Assembly: GCF_042652085.1 (NCBI RefSeq) | Contig: NZ_JBHSJF010000008.1 | Span: 440,793 to 504,792 of the forward strand | Direction of reading: 5' to 3' | DNA: 64,000 bases | DNA from: Flaviflagellibacter deserti | Lineage (GTDB): Bacteria; Pseudomonadota; Alphaproteobacteria; Rhizobiales; Methylopilaceae | Shown: in pieces, positions 18,839 to 26,504 of the stretch | How the letters are laid out: each line of letters starts with the position of its first letter | How positions within the stretch are numbered: position 1 is the stretch's first letter | Notes under the pieces: generated by a model | Database searches by the model: none | The model's input: the letters and a program-made list of their open reading frames with translations, nothing else | Told to the model about the DNA's origin: nothing | Translations under genes and position numbers: made by a program

Positions 18839-20878
18839 ATGCGGGTCCTCGTCACCCGCCCAGTGCATCCCGCCGAACGGACGGCGGCGAGGCTGCGCGC
18901 GCTCGGGCATGAGCCGTCGGTCGATCCGGTCCTGACGCTCGACTTCTTCCCCCCGGCCAGGCTCGTCGGCGGCCAATTGGACGGCGTGATTTTCACCAGC
19001 TCCAATGCGGTCCGGGCGATCCGCGACCATGCCGACCTTCCCAAGCTTCTGGCGCTGCCGATATGGACGGTCGGTTCGCGGACGACCGCGTCCGCGCGAG
19101 CCATGGGGTTTGGGGTTCCGAGGATCGAATGCCCTGACGTCGCGGGTCTCGTCTCGGTTCTGGGCGACGAGAAGACGCCATTGAGGCTGCTTCATATCGC
19201 CGGCGAGGATCGCTCCGCCGACATCGAGACCGAGATCGCGCCGTCGGGACACAGCGTCGAAACACTCGTGGTCTATCGTGCCACGGCGAGCGACTCGTTA
19301 TCCAAGGAGACGAGAACCGCGTTGAAGAATGGTTCGATCGGAGCCGTGCTTCACTATTCGAGGCGCTCGGCCGGGACGTTCCTGATTCTGGCGGAAAAGG
19401 CCGGTCTTCAGACCGAGGCCGTTGCGCCGATCCATGTCTGCCTCTCGGCCGAGGTCGCGGAACCGCTCCGGGCGGTCAACGCGGCATTCATCCGGATCGC
19501 CGATGGTCCGAACGAGGATGCGCTTCTCGTCGCTCTCGGGCAGGGAGAAGGGTCGTCTCGTCAAGCTGACGGGGCGGCAGTAGAAAAGAACGGGTTAGAG
19601 GAAGAGAGGACTGGTATGGCCGAGCCGGACGAGCCGGAGAAGATCCCCGAGAAGCCGAAACGGTCGGGGAAGCCGAAGCCCCAGGTCCTCGATCTCGAGG
19701 CCACGGAAATCGCTCCTCCGCAATCGGAGCCGACTGTCGAGGCGCCTGTGGAGCCTCCGCAGGACATTGCCGACGATTCCGCGTCTGTCGAACAGGCCGG
19801 TGCGCCGTCCCCGGACGAACCCCTCACGCCATCGAACGACCTCGCGGGAGACGTCGAGCCGCGAAGCGGGCTTCTGACGCTCGTCGCCGCCGGCCTTATC
19901 GGCGCGGTGCTCGCGATCCTTGGCTTCGTGGTCCTTCTCAGCGCCGATCTTCTGGGTCTCAACGACGGTGATGACCCTGCGATCGGGTCGCGGCTCACCG
20001 CGATCGAATCGAAGCTCCAGTCGATCGATCAGGCTCCGGCACCTGTGGCCGATCCCGCCCTCGCCGCCAAGGTCGACGACCTGTCGAAAACAGTGACCGA
20101 CCTGTCCAACCGCCCGGCAGCTCCCGCCCCGTCGGACGGTTCGGCTCCCGCGCCGGCCGATACCTCTCGTCTCGATGCGCTCGATGCCCGGATCGCGGCG
20201 ATCGACACCAAGCTCGGTGAACTGAGCCAGGTACAGTCCGGGCCGTCGCAGGACGCGTTCAACCAATTGTCGGCCCGTGTCGATCAGATCGCGGCGGCGC
20301 TCGCCCAGACGAAAGAGCCGGATCCGGCGATTGCAGAGGCGCTTGCTTCAGCAAGGCGTGCCTCCGCTGTTGCCACGGTCGCCTCGCTGGAGGCTGCGGT
20401 CGAGCGCGGCATTCCTTATGCGAGCCTGCTCGGTTCCGTCCGTTCGCAGGTTCAGGGCGTAGACCTCGCCCCCTTGGAGACAGGTGCCGAGCACGGACTG
20501 CCGGCGCTGCCGGTTCTTGGCGCGCGTCTCGAAAAGGCGCTCGATGCCGCTCCCTCGCCGACGCCCGCCCCCTCCGCGGGCGTGATCGACAGGCTGGTGT
20601 CCGGCGCGCGCGGCCTCGTCAAGGTCAAGCCGGCTGGCGACACCAAGGCGGACGAGCCGGTGGGCGACGACGCCTGGACGATCCGCAACCGGATGTCGCT
20701 CCGACTGCAGCGCGGCGCCTACGACGAGGCGCTCAGTGAATGGGATTCGCTCGACGCCCGGACCAAGCAGGCGACGCAGCAAGAGGCCGACGCCTTGCGC
20801 GCCCGACTTGCGGCGGAACGCGCGCTCGATACTCTTCGCGAGAAGGCACTGGCCGCCGCTGGCGGGGAGACGCAGTAA
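18839..20878 (+). CDS. hemD: Uroporphyrinogen-III synthase fused in frame to a mitofilin (Mic60-like) protein
   Basis: A single 679-codon frame. Residues 1 to about 240 are HemD: MRVLVTRPVHPAERTAARLR at the start, FTSSNAVRAI, and HYSRRSAGTF near 178-187; this part closes the linear tetrapyrrole into uroporphyrinogen III. From residue 260 on (Met at 19616) the protein is a bacterial mitofilin: an acidic Pro/Glu-rich start, one membrane segment at about 345-370, a long Ala/Asp/Gln-rich coiled coil, and a C-terminal domain ending in an Arg/Ala/Leu-rich helix. No stop codon separates the two. A GAGAGG sequence lies just before the internal ATG at 19616, so the mitofilin could also be made separately. 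In many Alphaproteobacteria these are two neighbouring genes. Confidence 0.85.
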   Translation: MRVLVTRPVHPAERTAARLRALGHEPSVDPVLTLDFFPPARLVGGQLDGVIFTSSNAVRAIRDHADLPKLLALPIWTVGSRTTASARAMGFGVPRIECPDVAGLVSVLGDEKTPLRLLHIAGEDRSADIETEIAPSGHSVETLVVYRATASDSLSKETRTALKNGSIGAVLHYSRRSAGTFLILAEKAGLQTEAVAPIHVCLSAEVAEPLRAVNAAFIRIADGPNEDALLVALGQGEGSSRQADGAAVEKNGLEEERTGMAEPDEPEKIPEKPKRSGKPKPQVLDLEATEIAPPQSEPTVEAPVEPPQDIADDSASVEQAGAPSPDEPLTPSNDLAGDVEPRSGLLTLVAAGLIGAVLAILGFVVLLSADLLGLNDGDDPAIGSRLTAIESKLQSIDQAPAPVADPALAAKVDDLSKTVTDLSNRPAAPAPSDGSAPAPADTSRLDALDARIAAIDTKLGELSQVQSGPSQDAFNQLSARVDQIAAALAQTKEPDPAIAEALASARRASAVATVASLEAAVERGIPYASLLGSVRSQVQGVDLAPLETGAEHGLPALPVLGARLEKALDAAPSPTPAPSAGVIDRLVSGARGLVKVKPAGDTKADEPVGDDAWTIRNRMSLRLQRGAYDEALSEWDSLDARTKQATQQEADALRARLAAERALDTLREKALAAAGGETQ

Positions 20879-20881
20879 ATC

Positions 20882-22489
20882 ATGATCCGCATCCTCGCTT
20901 TCCTGGCGATCATCGCCCTTGCCGCCTTCGGGGTCGGCTGGCTGATCGACCGCCCCGGCTCGCTGGTTCTGGTCTGGCAGGGCTGGCAGATCGAGACCAG
21001 CGTCCCGGTGGCGCTGCTCGGCGTTGTCGTTCTGACCACGCTCGTCGTCCTATTCTGGTCGCTTGTCCGCTTCATCTTCAATTCGCCGGACGCGGTGTCT
21101 GATTTCCTGCGCGGCCGCCGCCGCAAGCGCGGCCTCAATGCAGTGGCGCACGGCCTGATGGCGATCGGCATCGGCGACGGCAAGAGCGCGCGCCGCTCGG
21201 CCGGCGAAGCCCGACGCCTGATCGGCGACGAGCCACTCACTCTCCTCCTCCGCGCCCAGGCGGCCCAGCTGAACGGCGATCGCCCGGAAGCCGAAGCCGC
21301 GTTCAAGGCGATGCTCGAACAGCCGGAAACCCGGCCGCTCGGCTATCGCGGTCTGTTCGTCGAGGCGAAACGTCGGGGCGATGACCGCGAGGCGCTGAAG
21401 CTTGCTGACCGGGCGCTCGAGGCGAACCCGGACGTGCCGTGGGCGGGCCCCGCTTTGCTCGACCTCCAGAGCCGCACCGGCGATTGGGACGGCGCGCTCA
21501 AGACTGTCCAGCGCAATGTCTCGAACCATGTAACCACCCGCGCCCATGCCAAGCGCGAGCGGGCTGTCTTGCTGACCGCGAAGGCTCTCGCCCTCGCCGA
21601 GGACAAGCCTCAGGACGCGCGCGCGGTCGCGGTCGAGGCCGCGAACCTCGCCCCAAGCCTCGTTCCGGCAGTCGCGCTCGCCGGACGGCTCCTCGCCGAG
21701 CAGGGCGATCTCACCAAGGCGAAGAAGCTCCTCGAAAAGGGCTGGAAGGCGCAGCCGCATCCAAACATCGCCGAGGTCTATCTCTACCTCCGCTCCGGCG
21801 ACGCCGCGGCCGATCGCCTGAAGCGCGGCCGCATCCTGGCTGAGAAAGCCGGGCGTGATCCGGAAGGCGCGCTGGCCCTTGCCCGCGCGGCGCTCGATGC
21901 GCGCGAATTTACAGTGGCACGCAAGGCTCTCGCGCCACTGGTCGAGCGCGGGCCGACGCGACGGACCTGCCTGCTGATGGCCGAGATCGAGAACGCCGAA
22001 TTTGGCGACCGCGGCCGGGCGCGGGCATGGCTCGCGCGCGCCGTCGCGGCCAAGCGCGATCCGGCCTGGGTCGCCGACGGCATCATTTCGGATTCCTGGC
22101 AGCCCTTCTCGCCCGCGACCGGCAGGCTCGACGCCTTCGAATGGACGGTTCCGGTCGAAAGTCTGGCCGCACCGGACAGTGCCTTGATCGATGCGGAAGT
22201 CGTGGCGAGCGAGGCGCCGATCGTCGAGCACGAGCCGGTGGTCACGCCCGTCGTCCAGCCGGAGCCGGTTGCTCAGCCCGTCGTGGTCGATGCCGTTCTC
22301 GAACCTGAGCCGGTGGAACCCAAACCGGCTGCGCCGGAACCGAAACCTGCTCCAAGGCCCGGGTTGGCGCGCGAGCGCAAGCGGCCCGTCGACGTCGTCC
22401 TGCCGCCCATTCCGTCTCCGGACGATCCCGGCCCGGACGACCAGGACGAGGTGACGATTCGCGCCGCCGGTCGCAACGTTAGCGCCTGA
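20882..22489 (+). CDS. hemY: HemY-type TPR membrane protein
   Basis: 535 residues. Two N-terminal membrane segments (about 3-21 and 42-66) are followed by LRGRRRKRGLNAVAHGLMAIGIGDG, the HemY N-terminal family signature, then TPR-like helix pairs to about residue 410. A Pro/Glu/Val-rich low-complexity tail follows, ending with a short basic/acidic stretch (about 500-535). It starts three bases after the hemD-mitofilin stop. HemY-family proteins of Proteobacteria sit with hemC/hemD and are linked to late haem synthesis, but an enzymatic role has not been shown; they are not the Bacillus HemY oxidase. Confidence 0.9.
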   Translation: MIRILAFLAIIALAAFGVGWLIDRPGSLVLVWQGWQIETSVPVALLGVVVLTTLVVLFWSLVRFIFNSPDAVSDFLRGRRRKRGLNAVAHGLMAIGIGDGKSARRSAGEARRLIGDEPLTLLLRAQAAQLNGDRPEAEAAFKAMLEQPETRPLGYRGLFVEAKRRGDDREALKLADRALEANPDVPWAGPALLDLQSRTGDWDGALKTVQRNVSNHVTTRAHAKRERAVLLTAKALALAEDKPQDARAVAVEAANLAPSLVPAVALAGRLLAEQGDLTKAKKLLEKGWKAQPHPNIAEVYLYLRSGDAAADRLKRGRILAEKAGRDPEGALALARAALDAREFTVARKALAPLVERGPTRRTCLLMAEIENAEFGDRGRARAWLARAVAAKRDPAWVADGIISDSWQPFSPATGRLDAFEWTVPVESLAAPDSALIDAEVVASEAPIVEHEPVVTPVVQPEPVAQPVVVDAVLEPEPVEPKPAAPEPKPAPRPGLARERKRPVDVVLPPIPSPDDPGPDDQDEVTIRAAGRNVSA

Positions 22490-22496
22490 TCAATAA

Positions 22497-22521
22497 AAGG
22501 CCGCCATTATCTGGCGGCCTT
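22497..22521 (+). terminator. Intrinsic terminator after hemY
   Basis: Perfect 10-bp stem AAGGCCGCCA / TGGCGGCCTT with a 5-base loop, 8 bases after the hemY stop, followed by a short pyrimidine-rich tail. Ends the hemC-hemD-hemY operon. Confidence 0.85.
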
Positions 22522-22620
22522 CTCATTCGGGCCGGATTGCCCGGCGCTGCGGCTTGCCATTCGGCGCCGTATCGTCTAGCACCCCTCTCGCCGAGAAGGC
22601 GCGCTTCGGCGCACGACGGC

Positions 22621-22696
22621 GCCGCTTTAGCTCAGCTGGTAGAGCACCTCATTCGTAATGAGGGGGTCGGGGGTTCGAATCCCTCAAGCGGCACCA
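22621..22696 (+). tRNA. tRNA-Thr (anticodon CGT)
   Basis: 76 bases. Acceptor arms GCCGCTT (22621-22627) and AAGCGGC (22686-22692) pair fully, discriminator A and an encoded CCA follow (22694-22696). The anticodon stem CCTCA/TGAGG encloses loop TTCGTAA, giving anticodon CGT for ACG codons. The T arm reads GGGTTCGAATCCC. The accessory nitrogen block begins just downstream. Confidence 0.97.
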
Positions 22697-22772
22697 TTAA
22701 TTTCAATAGCTTATCTTTGATTCTCCCGCCGAGCGTCGACTCAAGCGAGCCGGTGCCCAGCAGTGGTTCTCG

Positions 22773-23471
22773 TCACATTCTCGGACAGGGTTGCATGGCC
22801 TGCCCGTCGGACCACTGGTAGATCAACTTTTTTACCGCCGCGGAAACGGGATCGATCGCGGGCACTCCCAACTCGAGTTCAATGTCTTTCGCAAATCTCG
22901 CAAGCGGTCCTCCGCCGATCACAATGGTCTGGGCGCCGTCCAGGGACACGGCTTGCCTGGCGGCAAGCAAAAGCTCGGCGAAAAGACGTTCGGGCTTTCC
23001 GATAAGTTGTGACGGGTGACTTGGCGTTTGGCGAACGGACCGAAGCTGGTCCGCCAAGCCGAGGTTATCGGCCATTTTCTCTATGCGACTGCCCAATCCC
23101 GCAGTCGAGGTCACAATGGAGAACGGCCGACCGCCGAAGGCACCCGCAAGCAGGCCAGCCTCACCTATGCCCACCACAGGTCCCGCGAACGAGCGGCGGG
23201 CGTCCTCCAGCCCAGGGTCGCCGAACGCGGCCACGATAAGTCCGGTTTCGCGGGGTCGTTCGGCCGCGATTTGCGCCGCCATTTCCGACACCGCTGTCGC
23301 GGACGTCTCCAATTCCTGCTGATCAATGATGAAGCTTGACCCGAATGGAGCCGTCCGGCCGTCGACTTCAAAATTGGCGCCACAGGCCTGGCGTGCGAGG
23401 GCGACCATCGCGGCGGTGGTTGAGGCGTTGGTGTTCGGGTTGAGTACGACGATACGGCGGCGCGAAGCCAT
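22773..23471 (-). CDS. Asp/Glu/hydantoin racemase-fold protein (second of a tandem pair), both catalytic Cys missing
   Basis: 232 residues from the ATG at 23471. The start RRIVVLNPNTNASTTAAMV and the middle LIVAAFGDPGLEDARR place it in the hydantoin/allantoin racemase branch of the Asp/Glu racemase superfamily. Known racemases of this branch have ACFGDPG and GCAG motifs with the two catalytic cysteines; here these are Ala82 and Gly187 (VIGGGPL). It starts five bases after the stop of a paralogue with the same two changes. It is probably not a two-cysteine racemase; it may have another activity or bind ligand only. Confidence 0.8.
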   Translation of the reverse strand: MASRRRIVVLNPNTNASTTAAMVALARQACGANFEVDGRTAPFGSSFIIDQQELETSATAVSEMAAQIAAERPRETGLIVAAFGDPGLEDARRSFAGPVVGIGEAGLLAGAFGGRPFSIVTSTAGLGSRIEKMADNLGLADQLRSVRQTPSHPSQLIGKPERLFAELLLAARQAVSLDGAQTIVIGGGPLARFAKDIELELGVPAIDPVSAAVKKLIYQWSDGQAMQPCPRM

Positions 23472-23476
23472 CTTTG

Positions 23477-24250
23477 TCACGGCTCGACTTTGGCTGCGGC
23501 GTCGACGGCGCGATGCTCGATCCAGTCCGCAAGGGCCGGCATCAGTCCCGCTGTCCGCTTTGGACCGGGACGTGCAAAGCGACCTGCGGTGGCTGCGCGC
23601 GGTCTCATCCGGGCAAGCGTCTGGGCCTGTCCGATGGCTGCCGATAATGGATCGATCAGCGGCACCGAAACGCGATCGGCGATGCGAAAGGCAAGGCCGG
23701 ACAGTGGCGCGCCCGCGAGGATGATGGCGTCCGCGCCGTCTTCGCGGATCGTGCGGTCCGCCAGCGCGACGAAGTCTTCCTCGAGTTCCTCCCGGACCGA
23801 GTCCACCGACTTGAAGCCGGATGTCGGAACGCGGACGCCGGCGCAGCGACCCGAAAGCCCGGTCGAGATCACCGCGTCCTCGTACCACGGCAACAGGGTG
23901 GGCGAGAAAGTCAGGATGGCGAAACGCCCGCCCGCCATGCAGGCGGTCAGCATCGCGGCTTCCGCCATGCCCGTGACCGGCACGTCGAACAATTCCCGGA
24001 TGGCGATCAAGCCAGGGTCGCCGAAAGCGGCGATGATGATTGCGTCTGCGCCTCGCTTGTGCTCGGCCACCATTTCCAACGCGATGGCGCCCGCGATCAA
24101 GGCCTCGGCACGACCGGCGATATACGGAAAGCCGCGCGTCGCGGTTATGCCGACGAGTTCGGTGTCGGGCGCCAGCGAGGGAGCGGCTGTCGCGACCATC
24201 CGATCCGTCATGCCGGTCGATGTATTGGGATTCAGAAGAAGGATTTTCAT
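23477..24250 (-). CDS. Asp/Glu/hydantoin racemase-fold protein (first of a tandem pair), both catalytic Cys missing
   Basis: 257 residues from the ATG at 24250. MKILLLNPNTSTGMTDRMVA and IIIAAFGDPGLIAIRELF mark the hydantoin racemase branch. The positions of the two catalytic cysteines are Ala75 and Gly180 (LAGAPLSGL). The order GntR regulator, this gene, then its paralogue, all on one strand with an 80-nt gap after the regulator, suggests co-regulation. The substrate is presumably a small nitrogen compound like those handled by the divergent operon, but that is inference. Confidence 0.82.
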   Translation of the reverse strand: MKILLLNPNTSTGMTDRMVATAAPSLAPDTELVGITATRGFPYIAGRAEALIAGAIALEMVAEHKRGADAIIIAAFGDPGLIAIRELFDVPVTGMAEAAMLTACMAGGRFAILTFSPTLLPWYEDAVISTGLSGRCAGVRVPTSGFKSVDSVREELEEDFVALADRTIREDGADAIILAGAPLSGLAFRIADRVSVPLIDPLSAAIGQAQTLARMRPRAATAGRFARPGPKRTAGLMPALADWIEHRAVDAAAKVEP

Positions 24251-24281
24251 GGACGCATCGCTCCTGATGCTGCCCAATCAA

Positions 24282-24290
24282 ATTGCATGC
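24282..24290. promoter_or_regulatory. Possible GntR half-site before the racemase pair
   Basis: ATTGCATGC, resembling one arm of the ATTGCATTC inverted repeat found beside the GntR gene at 25126-25155. It lies 32 bases upstream of the first racemase-fold gene. A second weaker match (AACGCAAT) is nearby at 24304-24311. Confidence 0.35.
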
Positions 24291-24330
24291 CATCTAAAAA
24301 ATGAACGCAATATCCGGTTTCTAGTTGCAC

Positions 24331-25062
24331 TTAGTCGGCGGCGTCGCCGGCGATCTGCCCCGTCAGCACGCCGTAGACGGTCTCGCCCGTCCTGAGCAGG
24401 TGACGCTTCCAGACGGAGCGGGCCTTTTCCGGGTCCTTCGCGCGGAAGGCCTCCATGACCGCCGCATGCTCGCCGACTGACTCTTTCCAGCGGAAGGGAT
24501 CGATGATGGCCATGTAGCGTCCACGGCGTGCGCGGAGCATGAGATTGCCGTGTGTGGCGATCAGCACCGGATTGGCGGACGCCTTCACGATCGTGTCGTG
24601 GATTGCGCTGTTGAGCGCAAAATAGGCATCCTTCTCCCGCTTTTCATAATGCCCGCACATGCGTTCATGCATGTCTTCCAGACCGGCGAGATCATTCTCT
24701 GAGAGCCGGGCCACGGCGAGTTCCGCAGCCATGCTTTCAAGCCCGGCGATGACCTCGAACAAATTGCTCGCCTCCGTCGGGGTGAACGACATGATGCGGG
24801 CGCCCTTGTTCTGGGAGATCTCGACAAGTCCCTCGGCCTCCAGCAGTTTGAGCGCCTCGCGCAGCGGCGTCCGGGATACCGACAATTGTTCGCAGACCGC
24901 GCGTTCGATGATGCGCCCTCCTGGCGGCAGGTCACCCTTGACGATCAAATCCCGGAGCCGGTCGGCGACCTGCTGGGCGAATGGAATTCGTCGCGACATC
25001 GAGGTCGCGCCTGCCGTGCGCCGCGCTCGCGAATTCAGTCCCGGTTGGTCCATGCCTGACAT
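24331..25062 (-). CDS. GntR-family transcriptional regulator, FCD type
   Basis: 243 residues from the ATG at 25062; a start at 25053 or 24999 is also possible. The winged helix reads FAQQVADRLRDLIVKGDLPP then SVSRTPLREALKLLEAEGLV (about residues 65-90), followed by an all-helical FCD ligand domain with the usual metal-binding His/Asp positions (HDTIV, HAAVMEAF). Divergent from the NitT/TauT-type importer operon and upstream of the two racemase-fold genes. It probably controls one or both, sensing a carboxylate-bearing ligand. Confidence 0.92.
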   Translation of the reverse strand: MSGMDQPGLNSRARRTAGATSMSRRIPFAQQVADRLRDLIVKGDLPPGGRIIERAVCEQLSVSRTPLREALKLLEAEGLVEISQNKGARIMSFTPTEASNLFEVIAGLESMAAELAVARLSENDLAGLEDMHERMCGHYEKREKDAYFALNSAIHDTIVKASANPVLIATHGNLMLRARRGRYMAIIDPFRWKESVGEHAAVMEAFRAKDPEKARSVWKRHLLRTGETVYGVLTGQIAGDAAD

Positions 25063-25125
25063 ACCCCGTTCAGCCCTGACCGGCTCCAACGCAAAAACCT
25101 CGCCAGCCGACAGAACGCGCAAATT

Positions 25126-25155
25126 GAATGCAATCTGACTGTTAAAATTGCATTC
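25126..25155. promoter_or_regulatory. Inverted repeat GAATGCAAT-N12-ATTGCATTC, likely GntR operator
   Basis: Perfect 9-bp arms at 25126-25134 and 25147-25155. It sits between the divergent GntR gene and the sigma-54 promoter of the importer operon, 64 bases upstream of the GntR start. FCD-type GntR regulators bind short palindromes of this general TTGCAT/ATGCAA kind, so autoregulation is likely. An enhancer site for a sigma-54 activator is an alternative. Confidence 0.6.
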
Positions 25156-25201
25156 CATCCGATTTCGCCCAGTGAAAATAAGCAGCACGCCGATTTGCGG
25201 T

Positions 25202-25217
25202 TGGCACGCTTGTTGCT
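25202..25217 (+). promoter_or_regulatory. Sigma-54 (-24/-12) promoter of the NitT/TauT-type importer operon
   Basis: TGGCACG-N4-TTGCT, an almost perfect match to the RpoN consensus, with GG (25203-25204) and GC (25215-25216) exactly ten bases apart. Transcription would start near 25228, 150 bases before the ATG of the solute-binding protein. Implies activation by an enhancer-binding protein such as NtrC. Confidence 0.8.
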
Positions 25218-25377
25218 GCTAGACGGCAAGCGCAGAGCTTTGCTCTTTCGGGTTGGCGTGCCCATCGTCGGGATCCCGGAAGGTCGACGCGGCAGCCGCC
25301 GTCGTCATCTCGCTGGCTCAACGGTGAGGATCATCCCCAACGGGGTCCACTCGGTCTCGAAGAGGCTGGAGGGGATA

Positions 25378-26430
25378 ATGTGCGATCGTGATGGCAGCTT
25401 TTACCGCAATTTTTCGCGGCGTGATTTTCTCAAGTCCTCCGTGGTCGCCACTGCGGCGACCGTAGCCCTGCCGCCGTCGCTCGCGGCACTCCTCACGCCG
25501 ACGTCCGCGCTTGCCGCGACCACGATCAAGGCGACCCACGGCTCGGGCTTCTGCAATATGGGCATCTTCCTCGCCAAGGAGCGGGGACTGGCCAAGGCCG
25601 ATGGCGTCGACCTCGAATTCGTCGTCACTCCGTCGAACACCGAGATCACGACCATGTTCGGCGCGGGCCTCGTCGATATCTCGATGATCCCGTACTCGAA
25701 CTTCATGACGCTCTACGACGCGGGCGCGCCGGTGAAGATCATCGCCGGTGGCGGCGTGCAGGGGTGCATCATCGTCGCCAAGGACGGCATCAAGTCCGCG
25801 GCCGACCTGAAGGGCAAGAGCTTCGGCACCTTCCAGGCCGACACGCTCGAAGTGCTGCCCTACGACTATCTGAAGAAGGCTGGCCTCACCTTCGACGACG
25901 TGCAGATCAAGTACATGAACACCTCGCCGGAGCTCGCCCAGGCGTTCATCGCCGGCGCGGTCGACGCGATCTGCCACATCGAGCCCTATGCGACGCAGTG
26001 CGTCACCAGCGTGCCGGGCGCCAAGGTCCTCAGCGACGGCATCGATCTCTACGGCGCCGGCTACTCCGACTGCGTGCTCGCGGCCCGCACTCCGCTGCTT
26101 GAGGAAAACCCGAAGGCGGTGAAGGCAATCATCAAGGCGCTCATGGTCGCCCAGTCACAGGCCGAGAAGGACAAGGACACCGCCCTGAAGGACACGGTCG
26201 GCACCTACTACAAGACCACGATGGAGGCAGCGATCAACGCTTCCAACAAGCAGCCGATCGTCGTCGACCAGCGCAATCAGACGCAGTTCATCATCGACCG
26301 TGGCCAGTCGATGAAGGAACTCGGCTACGTCAAGAAGATGCCCGACAAGGCAGCCTTCGACTGGAGCTTCCTCGAGCAGGTGATCGCCGACAACAAGGAT
26401 CTCTACGACAGCCTCAAGCTCAAGTCCTGA
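25378..26430 (+). CDS. ABC transporter solute-binding protein, NitT/TauT type, Tat-exported
   Basis: 350 residues from the ATG at 25378, which has GGAGGGG six bases upstream. A twin-arginine motif SRRDFLK at about 13-19 and hydrophobic stretch ending at SALA/ATTIK indicate export of the folded protein to the periplasm. The mature part begins IKATHGSGFCNMGIFLAKER, typical of the SsuA/TauA/ThiY-like family that binds sulfonates, nitrate, pyrimidine precursors or other small anions. First gene of operon A; the enzymes downstream suggest an amide- or ring-containing nitrogen substrate. Confidence 0.9.
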   Translation: MCDRDGSFYRNFSRRDFLKSSVVATAATVALPPSLAALLTPTSALAATTIKATHGSGFCNMGIFLAKERGLAKADGVDLEFVVTPSNTEITTMFGAGLVDISMIPYSNFMTLYDAGAPVKIIAGGGVQGCIIVAKDGIKSAADLKGKSFGTFQADTLEVLPYDYLKKAGLTFDDVQIKYMNTSPELAQAFIAGAVDAICHIEPYATQCVTSVPGAKVLSDGIDLYGAGYSDCVLAARTPLLEENPKAVKAIIKALMVAQSQAEKDKDTALKDTVGTYYKTTMEAAINASNKQPIVVDQRNQTQFIIDRGQSMKELGYVKKMPDKAAFDWSFLEQVIADNKDLYDSLKLKS

Positions 26431-26504
26431 GTTCTTCGCCTCCAGCCGCGCCGCATGTCGGCGGCGCGGCCACCAGTCCCTAAAAGTTGGAGACGGACGT
26501 GACG

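Larger units (their letters stand above)
25063..25377. other. Divergent control region between GntR and the importer operon
   Basis: 315 bases without a gene. It holds a 9-bp inverted repeat (25126-25155) and a sigma-54 promoter (25202-25217) pointing at the importer operon, leaving about 150 bases of 5' leader before the ATG at 25378. The leader has a short CCCC/GGGG hairpin near 25332-25345; no riboswitch was recognised. Confidence 0.7.

Noticed and set aside
22773..24293. A single 506-codon minus-strand frame spanning both racemase-fold genes
   Set aside because: Its N-terminal half is an out-of-frame reading of the first racemase; the two proteins are separate, in different frames with a 5-nt gap.
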